Assembly: GCA_026225945.1 (NCBI GenBank)
Contig: JAMJFZ010001074.1
Span: forward strand, 2,131,501-2,195,500
DNA from: Cricetomys ansorgei
Lineage: Eukaryota > Chordata > Mammalia > Rodentia > Nesomyidae
Direction of reading: 5' to 3'
Length of the DNA: 64,000 nt
In this document: in pieces, positions 1 through 9,628 of the stretch
Position numbering within the stretch: position 1 is the stretch's first letter
Layout: the number at the start of each line of letters is the position of its first letter
Position numbers and translations under genes: made by a program
The notes under the pieces: generated by a model
Seen by the model: the letters and a program-made list of their open reading frames with translations, nothing else
Database searches by the model: none
What the model was told of the DNA's origin: nothing

Positions 1-1369
1 TGCCAACACGAAGATTAGAAAATGTTCCCATCCCTAGGGCACAACAAACTTTCAAGGAGAAGACTGAAGCCTCAAGCAAGGAGGGAAAGTCGGTAGTCTG
101 CACATCGGGTTTCCTTTATTTACGAAGCTATTTTTGTATGCGAGGGACCCAAAGCACCCCTGAGAAAGACCCTAGCTCTCCCTCACCCCAGCCCGAGCCT
201 CTCCCCCCCACCCCCTCCATAAGGCAGCGTGTTCGATGACAAGGATAAGCCTGACCCTCAGAGCAGACCCAGTTACAGGGAAATCAGTCTGAAACATCTG
301 CACAGAAGGAGAAGGGGGGGTGGGGAGGGCTCTCCCTCGGTGTCACAGTCACCATTCGCTCTCGTTTTAGTAACAACCAAATCGCCGTTACAAGTACACC
401 CGAACGGCAGCCAACGGGTCCGCCTCGCAGCGCGCCGCCACCGCGGCACCCCGGCTCCGCAGCGTCCCCCCCGGGGCTCCCACCGAAGTTACCACCTGTA
501 TCCCCCACCCGGATCAGCACGACCCGCGGCCGAGCGGCTCCCGCCCAACATCTCCGCCGCGGCCCCCTCCACGCTGCGCGCGGGCTCTCGGGGACCGGCC
601 GTGTGCGCCCCGCGGCCACCGCCCCCGGGGACACCGCAAGTCTCAAAAAGTTCTGGGGCCGCGGTGCAGCGGGAGGCGGGAGAGCGCCAGCCTCGCGCGG
701 CTCGACCCCGCGCGGGCCGCCACGCTCTCCTCCCCGCCGCACCCCACGGGGACTCGGGGCTCCCGCTCCCAAACTTGCGCCGCCGCCCCCGGGAGGGGGG
801 GTCCCCGCACGGCCGGAACGCCCACGGGGAGAACCCGCGGACCCGCGTCCCCGCGCCCGGCCGGCCCACGCCCGCACTTGCCCTCCGCGCCCCGCGGGGC
901 CCCGCTTCCGCCCGCCGCGCGCCCGGCCCCCACGATCGGGGGGGGACCCCGGCGCCCCGCAACCCCTCACCCCGTGCCCGGCCCCTCCGCGCGCAGCGGC
1001 CCCGGCCGTCCCAGCCCGCGGCTCCAAAGTTACTTTGCGAGGAGGTGAAGCCGCGGGTGGTTCCCCTCAGCCACCCAAACAAGTTTCCATCGCCGCCGCC
1101 GCCACCGCCGCCGCCGCCGCCCCCCCGCCACGCGCGTCCCTCCCGCCGCCCGCGGCCGCCCGCCCCGGGGGGCTCCCCCGCCTGGGCGGCCGCTCCCCGA
1201 GCCGCGCGCCCCCCTCCCGCCCCGCGCCTCCCCGTGCGACCCACCCCCGGCTCTCCCCCCACCACGGCGGGGCGGCCGTGTGGCTGCGGCTCCCGGAGAG
1301 AGTGCGAGTGCGTGCGCGAGTGTGCGCGCCGCGCGGAGGCGGAGGAGGCTGCGGCGCGGAGACACTCAC
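1..1369 (-). other. Ssbp2: Ssbp2 intron 1, 5' part
   Basis: The exon 1 donor (GTGAGT, read on the minus strand from 1369) opens this intron, which runs off the left edge of the window. The first kilobase is CpG-island sequence and becomes ordinary sequence below about 380. No other exon is visible. Long open frames on both strands here (for example 229-1644 on the plus strand) come from high GC and lack of stop codons; they resemble no known family. Confidence 0.85.
1090..1122 (-). repeat. GGC/CCG trinucleotide repeat in intron 1
   Basis: About ten CCG units with one CCA interruption lie about 250 bp downstream of the exon 1 donor. The Ssbp2 transcript would read this as GGC. Such repeats in CpG islands are length-variable and favour R-loops. 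Confidence 0.8.
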
Positions 1370-1431
1370 TTCTCCCGGGCCTGGCTGTCGGACGGGACGG
1401 CGCTGCTGTTACTCTTGCCTTTGCCGTACAT
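1370..1431 (-). CDS. Ssbp2: Ssbp2 exon 1, coding part (first 20 residues)
   Basis: Ssbp2 encodes a nuclear protein of the SSDP family that binds LDB1/CLIM and stabilises LIM-homeodomain/GATA complexes. The minus-strand ATG at 1431 opens a 62-nt segment encoding MYGKGKSNSSAVPSD...QARE plus two bases of a Lys codon. It stops at a canonical donor, GAGAA|GTGAGTG, so the intron is phase 2. From knowledge of the family, the next exon should continue with the LisH/LUFS helix that mediates tetramerisation. The KGKSNSS stretch separates SSBP2 from SSBP3 and SSBP4, whose N-termini are shorter and differ here. The start has A at -3 but T at +4, a middling Kozak context. The rest of the protein (about 360 residues in mammals) lies left of the window. 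Identity comes from remembered family sequence, not a search. Confidence 0.93.
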
Positions 1432-1476
1432 GCTTGTGCCGAGAGCAGCTCCCACTGTCACGCACCTGTCAACCCA

Positions 1477-1509
1477 TCACAGCCTCCCCGGGAACAGCCC
1501 CGTCCCCAT
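1477..1509 (-). CDS. Possible upstream ORF in the Ssbp2 5' UTR (10 codons)
   Basis: An ATG at 1509 in a strong context (GCCATGG) opens a 10-residue frame that stops at 1477, 45 nt before the Ssbp2 ATG. The stop overlaps another ATG (TGATG) that starts a two-codon frame, ATG GGT TGA, at 1477-1469. These matter only if the transcription start lies upstream of 1509; a CCAAT-guided TSS estimate would exclude the first and possibly both. Confidence 0.3.
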   Translation of the reverse strand: MGTGLFPGRL

Positions 1510-1515
1510 GGCGAC
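1502..1515. promoter_or_regulatory. X-box-like (RFX) motif, proximal
   Basis: The minus strand reads GTCGCCATGGGGAC, an imperfect palindrome close to the RFX X-box GTTGCCATGGCAAC. It also contains the ATG of the possible upstream ORF. Motif call by eye. Confidence 0.4.
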
Positions 1516-1534
1516 CCACGCAGCCACCCCCACC

Positions 1535-1539
1535 ATTGG
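1535..1539 (-). promoter_or_regulatory. CCAAT box (NF-Y type)
   Basis: Plus strand reads ATTGG, so the Ssbp2 strand reads GGCCAATGG, a good NF-Y context. It lies about 104 bp upstream of the ATG with a GC box directly beside it. Confidence 0.65.
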
Positions 1540-1563
1540 CCGCCCCGCGCCGGAGCTCCGCCC
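1540..1563 (-). promoter_or_regulatory. Two GC boxes (Sp/KLF type)
   Basis: CCGCCCC at 1540-1546 and CCGCCC at 1558-1563 read GGGGCGG and GGGCGG on the Ssbp2 strand, flanking the CCAAT box on its upstream side. Confidence 0.6.
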
Positions 1564-1566
1564 ACC

Positions 1567-1579
1567 TCGCCCTGGCAAC
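1567..1579. promoter_or_regulatory. X-box-like (RFX) motif, distal
   Basis: The minus strand reads GTTGCCAGGGCGA: a perfect GTTGCC half-site with a degenerate second half. With the proximal motif it brackets the CCAAT and GC boxes. Confidence 0.4.
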
Positions 1580-1651
1580 GCGCGAGACTGACAGGCCTCC
1601 CCTCCCTCCGGCCTGCCCGAGCGCGCGGCGGCGGCTCGGCCTAAGCGGCAG

Positions 1652-1752
1652 TCTCCTCCCTCCTTCCCTCCCTCGCCGGCTCCCGCCCTCCCTCCCTCCT
1701 TCCCTCTCCGCCGCGCTCCCCCCTCCCGCTCTCCTTCCCCCCCTCCCCCTCC
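1652..1752. promoter_or_regulatory. Homopyrimidine/homopurine tract with a G-quadruplex motif
   Basis: About 100 bp are nearly pure C/T on the plus strand, so G/A-rich on the Ssbp2 strand. Positions 1682-1696 (CCCGCCCTCCCTCCC) read GGGAGGGAGGGCGGG on the minus strand, a canonical four-run G-quadruplex motif. MAZ/ZNF-type GA-rich binding or triplex formation are also possible. Confidence 0.6.
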
Positions 1753-1794
1753 GAACCCGGGCGCTAGGGGGGAATTAGAAACTGCTCTAGAAGG

Positions 1795-1803
1795 ATTTTA
1801 AAC
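1795..1803. promoter_or_regulatory. TATA-like ATTTTAAAC in the island gap
   Basis: The only AT-rich spot within the island has TTTTAAA. It could act as a weak TATA element for either strand. No transcript evidence can be inferred. Confidence 0.2.
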
Positions 1804-2290
1804 AACTGGCTGTTCCCTCCGCCGCCGCCCCGCCCCCCGCGCCGCCCGCGCCCGGCTCCTCACTGGAGAGAAGGCGCGGGGAGGAGGGGAAAGTGCGGCC
1901 TGGAGTGCCTGGCAGCGGCGGCGGCGGAACGGGAGTCGCGGCGGCCCCAGACTTCGGGGCGCCCGGCGAGTCCACAGACAGACCCACGGCCCCAGCCCCG
2001 GGGAGCCCCTCCGGCCTCCCCTCCCGCTCCTCCCGGGCCTGACACCCCGCACCCGCACCCTCGAGCGTCCTCACCCCTGCTCTCTGGGGTGTCGCCCCCG
2101 CCCCGCTCCCGGAGGGCAGGCAGGCCGGGGACGCCCGCCCTGAACCCTCGACCTTCTGGCGGAGGGACCGATCGACTCCCGTTCTCTCCCCCGAGGCCCT
2201 GTGCCTCCCTCCGGGGGCGCCCGCCGAGCTGGTGTCTCTGGCTCTGAGGCCGAGCCCTGCGCCCCAAGGGAGCGCCCTGCCTGGCGTCAG

Positions 2291-4141
2291 CCTCCTTTCC
2301 AAGAGGACAGTAAGGGCCCCCCAAAGAGGCCAAGTGACCGATCCCCGGACTGCAGTGGCCCACGGCCTTGGCCCCTTCCTCTGCACAGATCTGAGGCAGG
2401 CAAGGGGCCCGGGCGTCCCCCACTCGGCCTGTTTTAATAGTTTGGTGGGCAATGTCATTGCAGTTTGACCCCTGGGCTGGAAAGAATCAGAGAAGGCCCT
2501 GAAAGGCGCCGGTGTGCTTCCCCAGCAGGATAGGCCGCAGGGTTCAAGGTGGGCAGAGCTGTGCCCGAGCTGAAAAACTCCCCGAGAATATTTTTGGATC
2601 CAAGTCCCTAATCTCATTTCAGTGGATGCGCAAAAGTTTCTCAAGACACATGCAACCTGGTTTCTGATAGACTCCATCCTTTATTTTGTCGGAGATCCTT
2701 GGCTGTAAAATCATACAGGGTTAGAAATCGTCTTGAGAGAAGAGATGAGCTTCAAATGGAAGGTGACAGAGGAAGAAGAGAGGTGCCATCGGGGTAGGAC
2801 CGGGAAACCTCAGAAAAGGATGAGCAGAGGAGGAGGGACAGGAGCGGTTATGCGAAGGGAAAGGAAATAGCATTCAAATGAGGAAGCACACCTTTCTAGT
2901 GCGCACAGCTTTGAGCATTTAGCAGTAGGATCATAAAAATGCATATGGAGATGCAGAGATAGATGGAAGGGGAAGAGATGGAGTTTGTGGGTTCTGATAG
3001 CAGGTGACAGAAATAAAACAGCAGAAGGTTAAAGAAGGGCAGTTGGTGGGAAAGAGGTGGGGAATCAAAACGGTTTGGCAACCAAACATCCATCAAAGAC
3101 TGGGGGGAAATGATGAGGACGGACTTCCACTGCTGTTGAGAAGACTAGAAAAAAAATAGAAGAAAACAGAGTTAAGTGGAGTAGGCAAGAGCAGGACAGA
3201 AATAATAGAGGGCAGACACGGCTTTAAAAACATCCATTTCTACAGAACGGACAATAATTAAGCCAATAAGGGAGTGAATATAAAGAAGGTAGAAAAGACG
3301 GCATTGGCTTAACTAGGTTAATTCCAAAGAGAAAGAAGTTGCCATTTCAAACTCTGAAAATCTCCCTTTCTGTTTCAAATAACCAACAATGATCAGGTAG
3401 CTGAGATATGGCTTGCGTGTTCCCCCTTCTGGTTCTAATAACCTACAGCAATTTGGTGCTTGGAACATTACATTCGTGGACCGTGAGGAACTGGGAGAAA
3501 TGAAACCGGGCCAGTCAGCAATCCTCTCTTCCAAAAGAATTTGTTGAGAATGTTCAAATATGGATAAGGTTGCTACCATTTACAAACACTACCTCCGAGG
3601 CTAGCCTGTGGAGAAGTTATCCGAATATCTTGTATTAGCTCCAACCCAGAAAATGTTTATCATCTTAGAGCTCCATCCCCCAATGCTCATGAGACACTGC
3701 ATCTGTGATATTCCTTAAAACATTGTCAAGGAGAGACCTCTGGCAACTGCTGAACTACTTCGAGCCCACAACTGTGCCAGAAACGTTTACCTTTGTTTTT
3801 TTCTATCAAAGGTTAGCCTTACAAGGACCGGTATTTCCTGACCTTTCCTCTTCTGCTTCGTAGCAGTTAGACAATTGTGTCACACTGCAAATCAAGCACC
3901 CACCAATGGAATGAGATGCAGTCATCACCTATATCCGGGGCGAAGAGATGGAGGCCATCTTGGACAAGCGCGATGCTACTTGGTAGCTCATTTGGGGAGT
4001 GGGAGTTGAGGGGCAGGGGCACAGCATAACCCTTTTGCAAGAAAGACATTGCCTTACCAGGTAACCTTCACTTCTCTGGAGCAGCGTTTCTTTGTGTGAT
4101 GTGGAGATAAGCCTTTTCCTGCAGCTGGAAAAGGGAAAGAT
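2291..4141. other. Upstream intergenic sequence, no gene seen
   Basis: The first 400 bp are transitional CpG-island shore; the rest is purine-rich unique sequence. I recognise no SINE, LTR or exon. Short open frames here have no family features. Confidence 0.5.
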
Positions 4142-4199
4142 TCCCAATAAAACCAAAAATTAAAAATTAAAAAAAAAAAAAGACAGAAAGAAAAAAATG
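4142..4199 (+). repeat. AATAAA followed by an A-rich tail
   Basis: CCCAATAAAACC is followed within 20 bp by A-rich sequence (AAAATTAAAAATTA(A)n), as at the 3' end of a retroposed copy. The 150 bp before it match no SINE or mRNA I recognise, so a processed pseudogene is only a possibility. Confidence 0.3.
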
Positions 4200-6569
4200 G
4201 ACTTTGTGCTGTGAAAACAAAATAAAACAATGAGCTATTATTCTTAGACTGGTGTTGAGATTCACTTATCTGTGTTCGTTTGCTTGCTTACACAATGCCT
4301 GAATCACCGTTGAGTTAGACCCGATCACTCAAATATTTTAGCTTCCAAATGGTTCTTAAGTATTACTAGGGCTGCTTACTCTAGATGGCCAATCCGAGCT
4401 TAAAGCAAGGTGTTTAGGTTGTGGTGGTATATTGCTGATGACCTTCCTCCTCTAAGGTATTCAGTTATCTTTATAGTGCATGGGACTTTCTACCTCCAAG
4501 CCAACAAAGTCGTTAATAGGATGATAATGTATGGTCATAAGTGTTGCATTCTGATAACACAGGACTTGCAGTTTACCTTGCTGTGTCCTAAGGAGAAAAG
4601 AAAATGAAGAAGAATTAAAATTGGAGATATTATTTACTGTCTGTTGCTGTAATTTGTTCATCTGATTGGTTTTTACCCAAATTTGTTACATTAGAAAGTC
4701 CTGTGGGTAATGGCATATTTTCTGATATCTAAAAACTAAATTACAGATCTGCACAGTTGGTTGTAGAATTCAGAGCAATTTGGTCTTAGTATCTAGAAAA
4801 AATTTAAAAAAAAAAATGTTAAAAGGTCTTAGTTCAGAACCTGCCAAATTAAGCTAGAGTTACCACTACAAGAGTGTTACCGGCCAAGAAATATAAGTGA
4901 CTTCTATATGCGTATGCGCCTATATGTGGTGACCTTGAAGCTTAAGTAATCAAATCAATTATCACTAAAATCTCTCATCAGCTACCTGAGCTTCCCAGTA
5001 GTTACTTCTCTCTTAATGTTTACACACATAAATAAAATGCTTCTTTGCCCTTGTTTGAATTATTTTGAGTACAAAGAGTGTTCTTTGCAGCTATACCTCT
5101 TGGGACCAATGTTGTAATTAATGAGATTTGAAACACATATTCAGAGCCAAATTTGAGATGCCAGGCACAGGGTTGAAGATCAACTATCTTGGTCTCATTT
5201 GAAACGGAGTGGGGGGAGGAAGGAAGGAAAGAAGGAGGAAAAGATTTGAAATTGAAAGCTTCATAATGTAAAGAATCATGGTACACTTTGAAAAAAAAAT
5301 TAACCCCATAAGTGGTTGGTTCATCTTAGGAAACTTGAATTAGGGTAGGGGAAGACTAACCAGCTCAGGCACCCAAAATGGAGCCTTTACATTTGAGGAT
5401 AATTTTTTTTTTAATTATATCCTTTCAGATATAGAACACCAGTGGCCATCATTAGGTCCCTACACATACATCCTATTTTCTTTGGGCATGTTTGCACAAT
5501 TTTCTCTTTCTGGAAACGAAATCTTATTCTGGAAAGCCTTCATCATTTTAAAGCAGGCAACCTTGTTTCTACTCTCCACTGACTATTTCTCTTATACTGA
5601 TATTTTCTCTAAAACATTAAGGTTCATAATGCCTCCATTCTCAAAATCCACAGAACCCCAGATAGGATTTCCTTGTGTCATAAAGAACAAAGAAACTACC
5701 TCTTTACATTTAAATGCAACTGGTAGTGAATTTAATTAGTTGCATCATGTAAAACACTTAGCATGTTAATTTAAAAAAGAAACATTTAATATTAAAAATA
5801 TTTAGCTAGAAAAATAAAGATATGTAAACAATAAATTGAAATTTTGTTTGGGGTAAATTTTCCCAAAGGACAAAACTTTTTTTTTCTTTCTATAAAACTA
5901 GTTTATAAAAATAACTCAGTTGTGCTCATATTGTTTTCCATCTCAAAACATCTGATTTGTTCATTAGTACTCAATATATCCCAGTAAATTCGATTTTTAT
6001 AATCTGCCTTCTAAACTGAGTAAACTCAATGCTGACAGAGATTTGTTAGCAGATCTGAGATACTAACCAAACAGAACTACCTCCAATAAGAGAACTCCAT
6101 GTTCCTGGCTGAGCGTTCCCAGATCTCAAAGCCACACCTCTTTCTCTTCGAAGTGACTATTCCACAGAGGAATGTGAGCAGACTCTGAGGTGTTTGTCAC
6201 TCAAACTACCTTATGAAATTTCACTCTGGGACAATAGATCAGTAGGTTGGGATTCACGAAGTATTCAAAAGCCATGGCACTGAGTAAGGAGAGACAGCAG
6301 CTTTAATCCTGTGCAACTCACTCCTTAGACAAGAATGAGCTAAAAAGGGCCTCCAATTAACATTTCACACACTGATAATGGTTTAACATTTGCTAATCTC
6401 AGGCAACGACTGTTTGCTTAACCTATTGCTCTGGGTTTTTTTTTTAATTCCACCTTACATATTCATAAACACTTACCAGTGGATTTGGAGGGATGAGGTT
6501 CAGATCTACAGGCTCCAACAGTTCCACGCTACAAAGCCTAGCCTTTCTCTTAATATGTATTTCAGTTTT
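4200..6569. other. AT-rich intergenic sequence, no gene seen
   Basis: Unique AT-rich DNA with a short GGAA run at 5211-5243 and T- or A-runs near 5402 and 5878. I see no recognisable repeat family or exon. Confidence 0.5.
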
Positions 6570-6755
6570 AATTACATGCATGAGTCTGTGTGGGTATGTG
6601 CGTGTAAGTGCGGATGCGGATGCCAGAGGTGTTGGCTCCCTTTAGAGCTGGAGTTACGGGTAGTTCTGAGACACTTAACTTGGGTGCTGGATATTGAATT
6701 TGAATCCTCTCCAAGAGCGGTACCCATTCTTCACCACTAAACCATGGCTCCAGTC
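6570..6755 (-). mobile_element. B3/B2-type SINE, diverged
   Basis: On the plus strand the sequence follows the reverse complement of a B3 SINE: GGAGTTACGGGTAGTTCTGAG, then the tRNA-derived end finishing in ACCATGGCTCCAGTCCC. It is heavily mutated, so an old insertion. Confidence 0.65.
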
Positions 6756-7404
6756 CCTGCCTGGAGCCTCTCTTAACATCAGTAACATTCGAAGCCTAGT
6801 AACTTGTGAATAAAATAATCCTATACAAAACATTACACAGAACCTGAAGATGAAGGGGGAATTTTTTTTTTTTTTTAAATTAAAACCTGTACTACCATGT
6901 ATGGCAATTTCATACACGTTAGCACATTTTGCAAAAACAATTTTCAAGTGTTGCAGTGTTCGCTAACAGGAGTTTGTCATTAAACGTTGAGAGTTGTATA
7001 ATAGGAAGTGTGCCAAGGAGTATTCTTGATTCAATGGTGCTACTGTATTTTTTTTAACGCATTCCTACATCTTCACAATGATTTTTCACCTAGTAAGGTT
7101 ATGCCAATAGCCTGTACACTCAGAGCTATCAAAAGCCCCACTACCAAGAAGAAGACTGTGCACCTTTTGTTGGAAATGGAAATAGGGGAGGTGGGGGTGA
7201 CAAATTATCCCACCCTTAACATTTACTCACTTAGCTATAGTTGAAGAGTAAGGAGCTACAAAGATATTACACCAAATAACTCCGCCCGTCATAAATACCA
7301 TTGCCCGTCATGAACAATTTTATTTTGGCTATACATACTTGCCAGAGATACAGAGAGGCACTTTATATACTTTATTTGGGAGGTTGCAGGGAAGTGTTTT
7401 GAAG

Positions 7405-7605
7405 AGCTGGGGTTGTAGCTCCGTAGGTGAAACGCTTGCTTGGTATACAGGAAATTCTTTTTTTGATTCCCAGCATCGCACATATCAGGTCTGCAATTCC
7501 AGCATTCGGGAATTGGAGGCAGGAAAATGAGTAGCTCAAGGCTATCTTCGACTACATAGCGAGCTTAAGGTGGGGTCTGAGCTTCCTGAGATCCTGTCTC
7601 AGATA
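7405..7605 (+). mobile_element. B4-type SINE (ID-like head fused to B1 body)
   Basis: It opens with a tRNA-like ID head (GGGGTTGTAGCTCCGTAGGT...GCTTGCTTGG) and continues with a B1-like body ending GATCCTGTCTCAG. The middle of the B1 part is shortened. Confidence 0.7.
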
Positions 7606-7724
7606 GAAATACCAAATCTCTGAAACCAATTAAAACAATTGAGTTGCATCCGGTGCAGCTCCTGGGTACTTGTTCTGTGGTGCTGGTTGCCACTCATCAG
7701 GATAATCATATACCTTTAGGTGAT

Positions 7725-7836
7725 CTGGCTGTGCTGGAATTCACTCTGTAGACCAGGCTGGCCTCGAACTCACAGAGCTCTGCCTGCCTCTGCCTCCTGA
7801 GTGCCGGGATTAAATGTATGAGTACCACCGCCCGTC
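7725..7836 (-). mobile_element. B1 SINE, minus strand
   Basis: The reverse-complement B1 core is clear: GTAGACCAGGCTGGCCTCGA, then CTGCCTCTGCCTCCTGAGTG and GGGATTAAA. Confidence 0.9.
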
Positions 7837-8439
7837 GAATTTAAACTAAGGTGGAGGACAGACTAGACAAGTCCCTGACATTTGGTGCTGAAGCACTGGC
7901 AATAGTAGGGAGAGTCCCTGTGAGCTACGCCCAGATTCCCCGAGAGTCACGTGGTCTGTGGCTTGAGGAGCCAGGTTAAGAAAGTTAAGGTAGTTAAGAA
8001 AGGATACATAGCTGTCCTCGCTGCCTCCATCGTCCTAATGAAGTCTTAGAATCCTTGGTTCTGTGAGGAGAAACTTAATTACAGTAGTGAGTACCGTTGT
8101 AGTTTATGTAGTTTATGACAGGGATTCTGGCTTCTGGAATAGTCTTCTTTGATCTTGTATGCGATTCTCAAGTGCCCAGAAATTGGAGACTACAGTAGCG
8201 CTATATCCATGTCCCCTGGCTTTTCAGTCTGGTCCTGTTCCCAGAAGCTAGGTAGAGAGTACATTGCAGTGAGAAAAGTAACTGGTCTAGGGGGAAGTGC
8301 AGTCTTCTCCACAGAGAAGGAAGAACCCGGATCTGAGCCCTTGTCTGGAATTCTCCCTATCATTCTGGAAGTATCAACTCCACATCTATACTCCCTTTCT
8401 CTTTGCCTGCGCCTATTTTGTTTGTTTATTTGGTTTGGT
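7837..8439. other. Intergenic sequence between SINEs, no gene seen
   Basis: No exon, repeat family or regulatory motif that I can support. Confidence 0.5.
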
Positions 8440-8576
8440 TTGGTTTTGGGCTTTGGTCTTTCCGTTGTAACTCTGGCTGTCCTGGACCTCGCTCTGTAGA
8501 TGAGGCTAGCCTCGAACTCACACAGATCCGCTTGTCTCTTCCTACTGAGTGCTGGGATGCACCACCACCGCCTGGC
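8440..8576 (-). mobile_element. B1 SINE, minus strand
   Basis: Reverse-complement B1, preceded by its T/G-rich tail (TTTGGTTTGGTTTTGG) and containing GGCTGTCCTGGACCTCGCTC and a diverged GCTGGGATGCACCACC head. Confidence 0.9.
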
Positions 8577-8944
8577 TTCCTGCGTCCTTTTAAACTAGAT
8601 AGCAACATTCAGGGTGATTTGGCCACAGACCTGTGTCCTTTTGGGAGATGCCAGTTCTGTTTTATAGTTGGGTTTTTCTTCAAAGAAGTCGTTGTCACTT
8701 CTAGCACAAGGACATACATACCATAGCCTTATCTCTGAGAATACCGGATCTGTTGGGGAGAGTACCACCTACGTGAGGAGGGCGGGAACAGGAGGGATCT
8801 CAGCTTTTAGTCAGCACGTAATCCCAGACCACCTTGCGCATGGCCCTCCCCCTCCCAGCCTGCTCCTTCTGCCTTCTGTTCCTCTCACTTCTTTCCCTTC
8901 TCCTTTCTCTTCCCTTTCTAACCCTTGAAAAATGGGCAAAAATG

Positions 8945-9165
8945 GGGGCCAGGAGGTGGTGGCGGCACACACCTTTAAGCCTAGCATTTCTGAGGCAGAG
9001 ACAAGCAGATCTCTGTGAGTTCGAGGACAGCCTTGATCTACAGAGTGAATTCCAGGACAGCCAAAGTTACAACCGAGAAACCCTGTCTCGAAACTGCCTC
9101 CCTCAAAAAAAAAAAGAGAGAGAGAGAGAAAAAAAATAAATAGAAAGAAAGAGAGAGAAACGGAC
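8945..9165 (+). mobile_element. B1 SINE, plus strand, with A/GA tail
   Basis: Head GGAGGTGGTGGCGGCACACA, core GATCTACAGAGTGAATTCCA, and CCCTGTCTCG before an A-tail that has degenerated into GA repeats (9105-9165). Confidence 0.9.
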
Positions 9166-9421
9166 AAAATACAAAATGTGAAAGAAATAAGAACAATTAA
9201 TGGGAATATACCAAGTTGGAAACCTCTATTTTTCTAAGCCAAAACAGTTTGATTGCAAGGAAACAGCGAACCCTGTGTGGTTCACACCAGCAATCCATTC
9301 TTTACCCCTACTGCTAATTCATGTATTAACTCAAACATTTTCTGTATGCCAGGCACCTTTCTATTGCATAACTCACCTAATTCTCCTAACAACTTAAAGG
9401 TAGGCTTTGTTTGTTTACTCC

Positions 9422-9628
9422 TGTTTTGTTTTGTTTTGAGACAGGGTCTCTTATAGCTGAGTCTGCCCCCGGACTCAGTATGGAGCCAAAGATGACCTTG
9501 AACTTCTGATCCAGAGATTACAGATGTATGCGCACCTCTCTTGCCAAGTTTTCATGTTATTAAGATGCAGTGCATGGCTTCATGCACGGTAGGCAAGTAC
9601 TCTGCCAACTAAGCTGCATCCCTAGCTG
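9422..9628 (-). mobile_element. B4-type SINE, minus strand
   Basis: Reverse-complement B1 part (GAGACAGGGTCTC...GACCTTGAACTTCTGATCC) followed by a reverse ID-like head (GGCAAGTACTCTGCCAACTA...CATCCCTAGC). Confidence 0.75.

Larger units (their letters stand above)
1432..1590 (-). promoter_or_regulatory. Ssbp2: Ssbp2 5' UTR and core promoter
   Basis: Upstream of the Ssbp2 ATG on the minus strand lie an inverted CCAAT box (1535-1539), GC boxes (1540-1546 and 1558-1563) and a CAGGTG E-box near 1464-1469. There is no TATA box within this segment. CCAAT boxes usually sit 60-100 bp before the start site, which would put the TSS near 1440-1480, but the exact TSS cannot be read from sequence. Confidence 0.7.
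380..2290. promoter_or_regulatory. Ssbp2: CpG island over the Ssbp2 promoter, exon 1 and start of intron 1
   Basis: CpG dinucleotides are dense and GC content is very high from about 380 to 2290, against sparse CpG in the following 60 kb. An AT-richer gap of about 45 bp (1768-1812) splits the island into a promoter/intron half and an upstream half. This is typical of a broadly expressed TATA-less mammalian promoter, unmethylated in the germline. The upstream half (1812-2290) has no recognised gene; it could serve divergent transcription or an alternative first exon, neither of which sequence alone shows. Confidence 0.9.

Noticed and set aside
229..1644. 471-codon plus-strand open frame and other long frames over the CpG island
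   Set aside because: Arg/Pro/Gly/Ala-rich translations of GC-rich DNA; antisense to the real Ssbp2 exon and without domain features.
1787..2677. 296-codon minus-strand open frame upstream of Ssbp2
   Set aside because: Lies in GC-rich sequence with few stops; no recognised family. An alternative Ssbp2 5' exon cannot be excluded but nothing supports it.
4040..4190. Processed pseudogene suggested by AATAAA plus A-rich tail
   Set aside because: The sequence before the tail matches no mRNA I recognise, and no target duplication is evident.
7405..7480. tRNA-like sequence with A-box resemblance (also 52695-52770)
   Set aside because: These are ID/B4 SINE heads with mutated arms, not functional tRNA genes.
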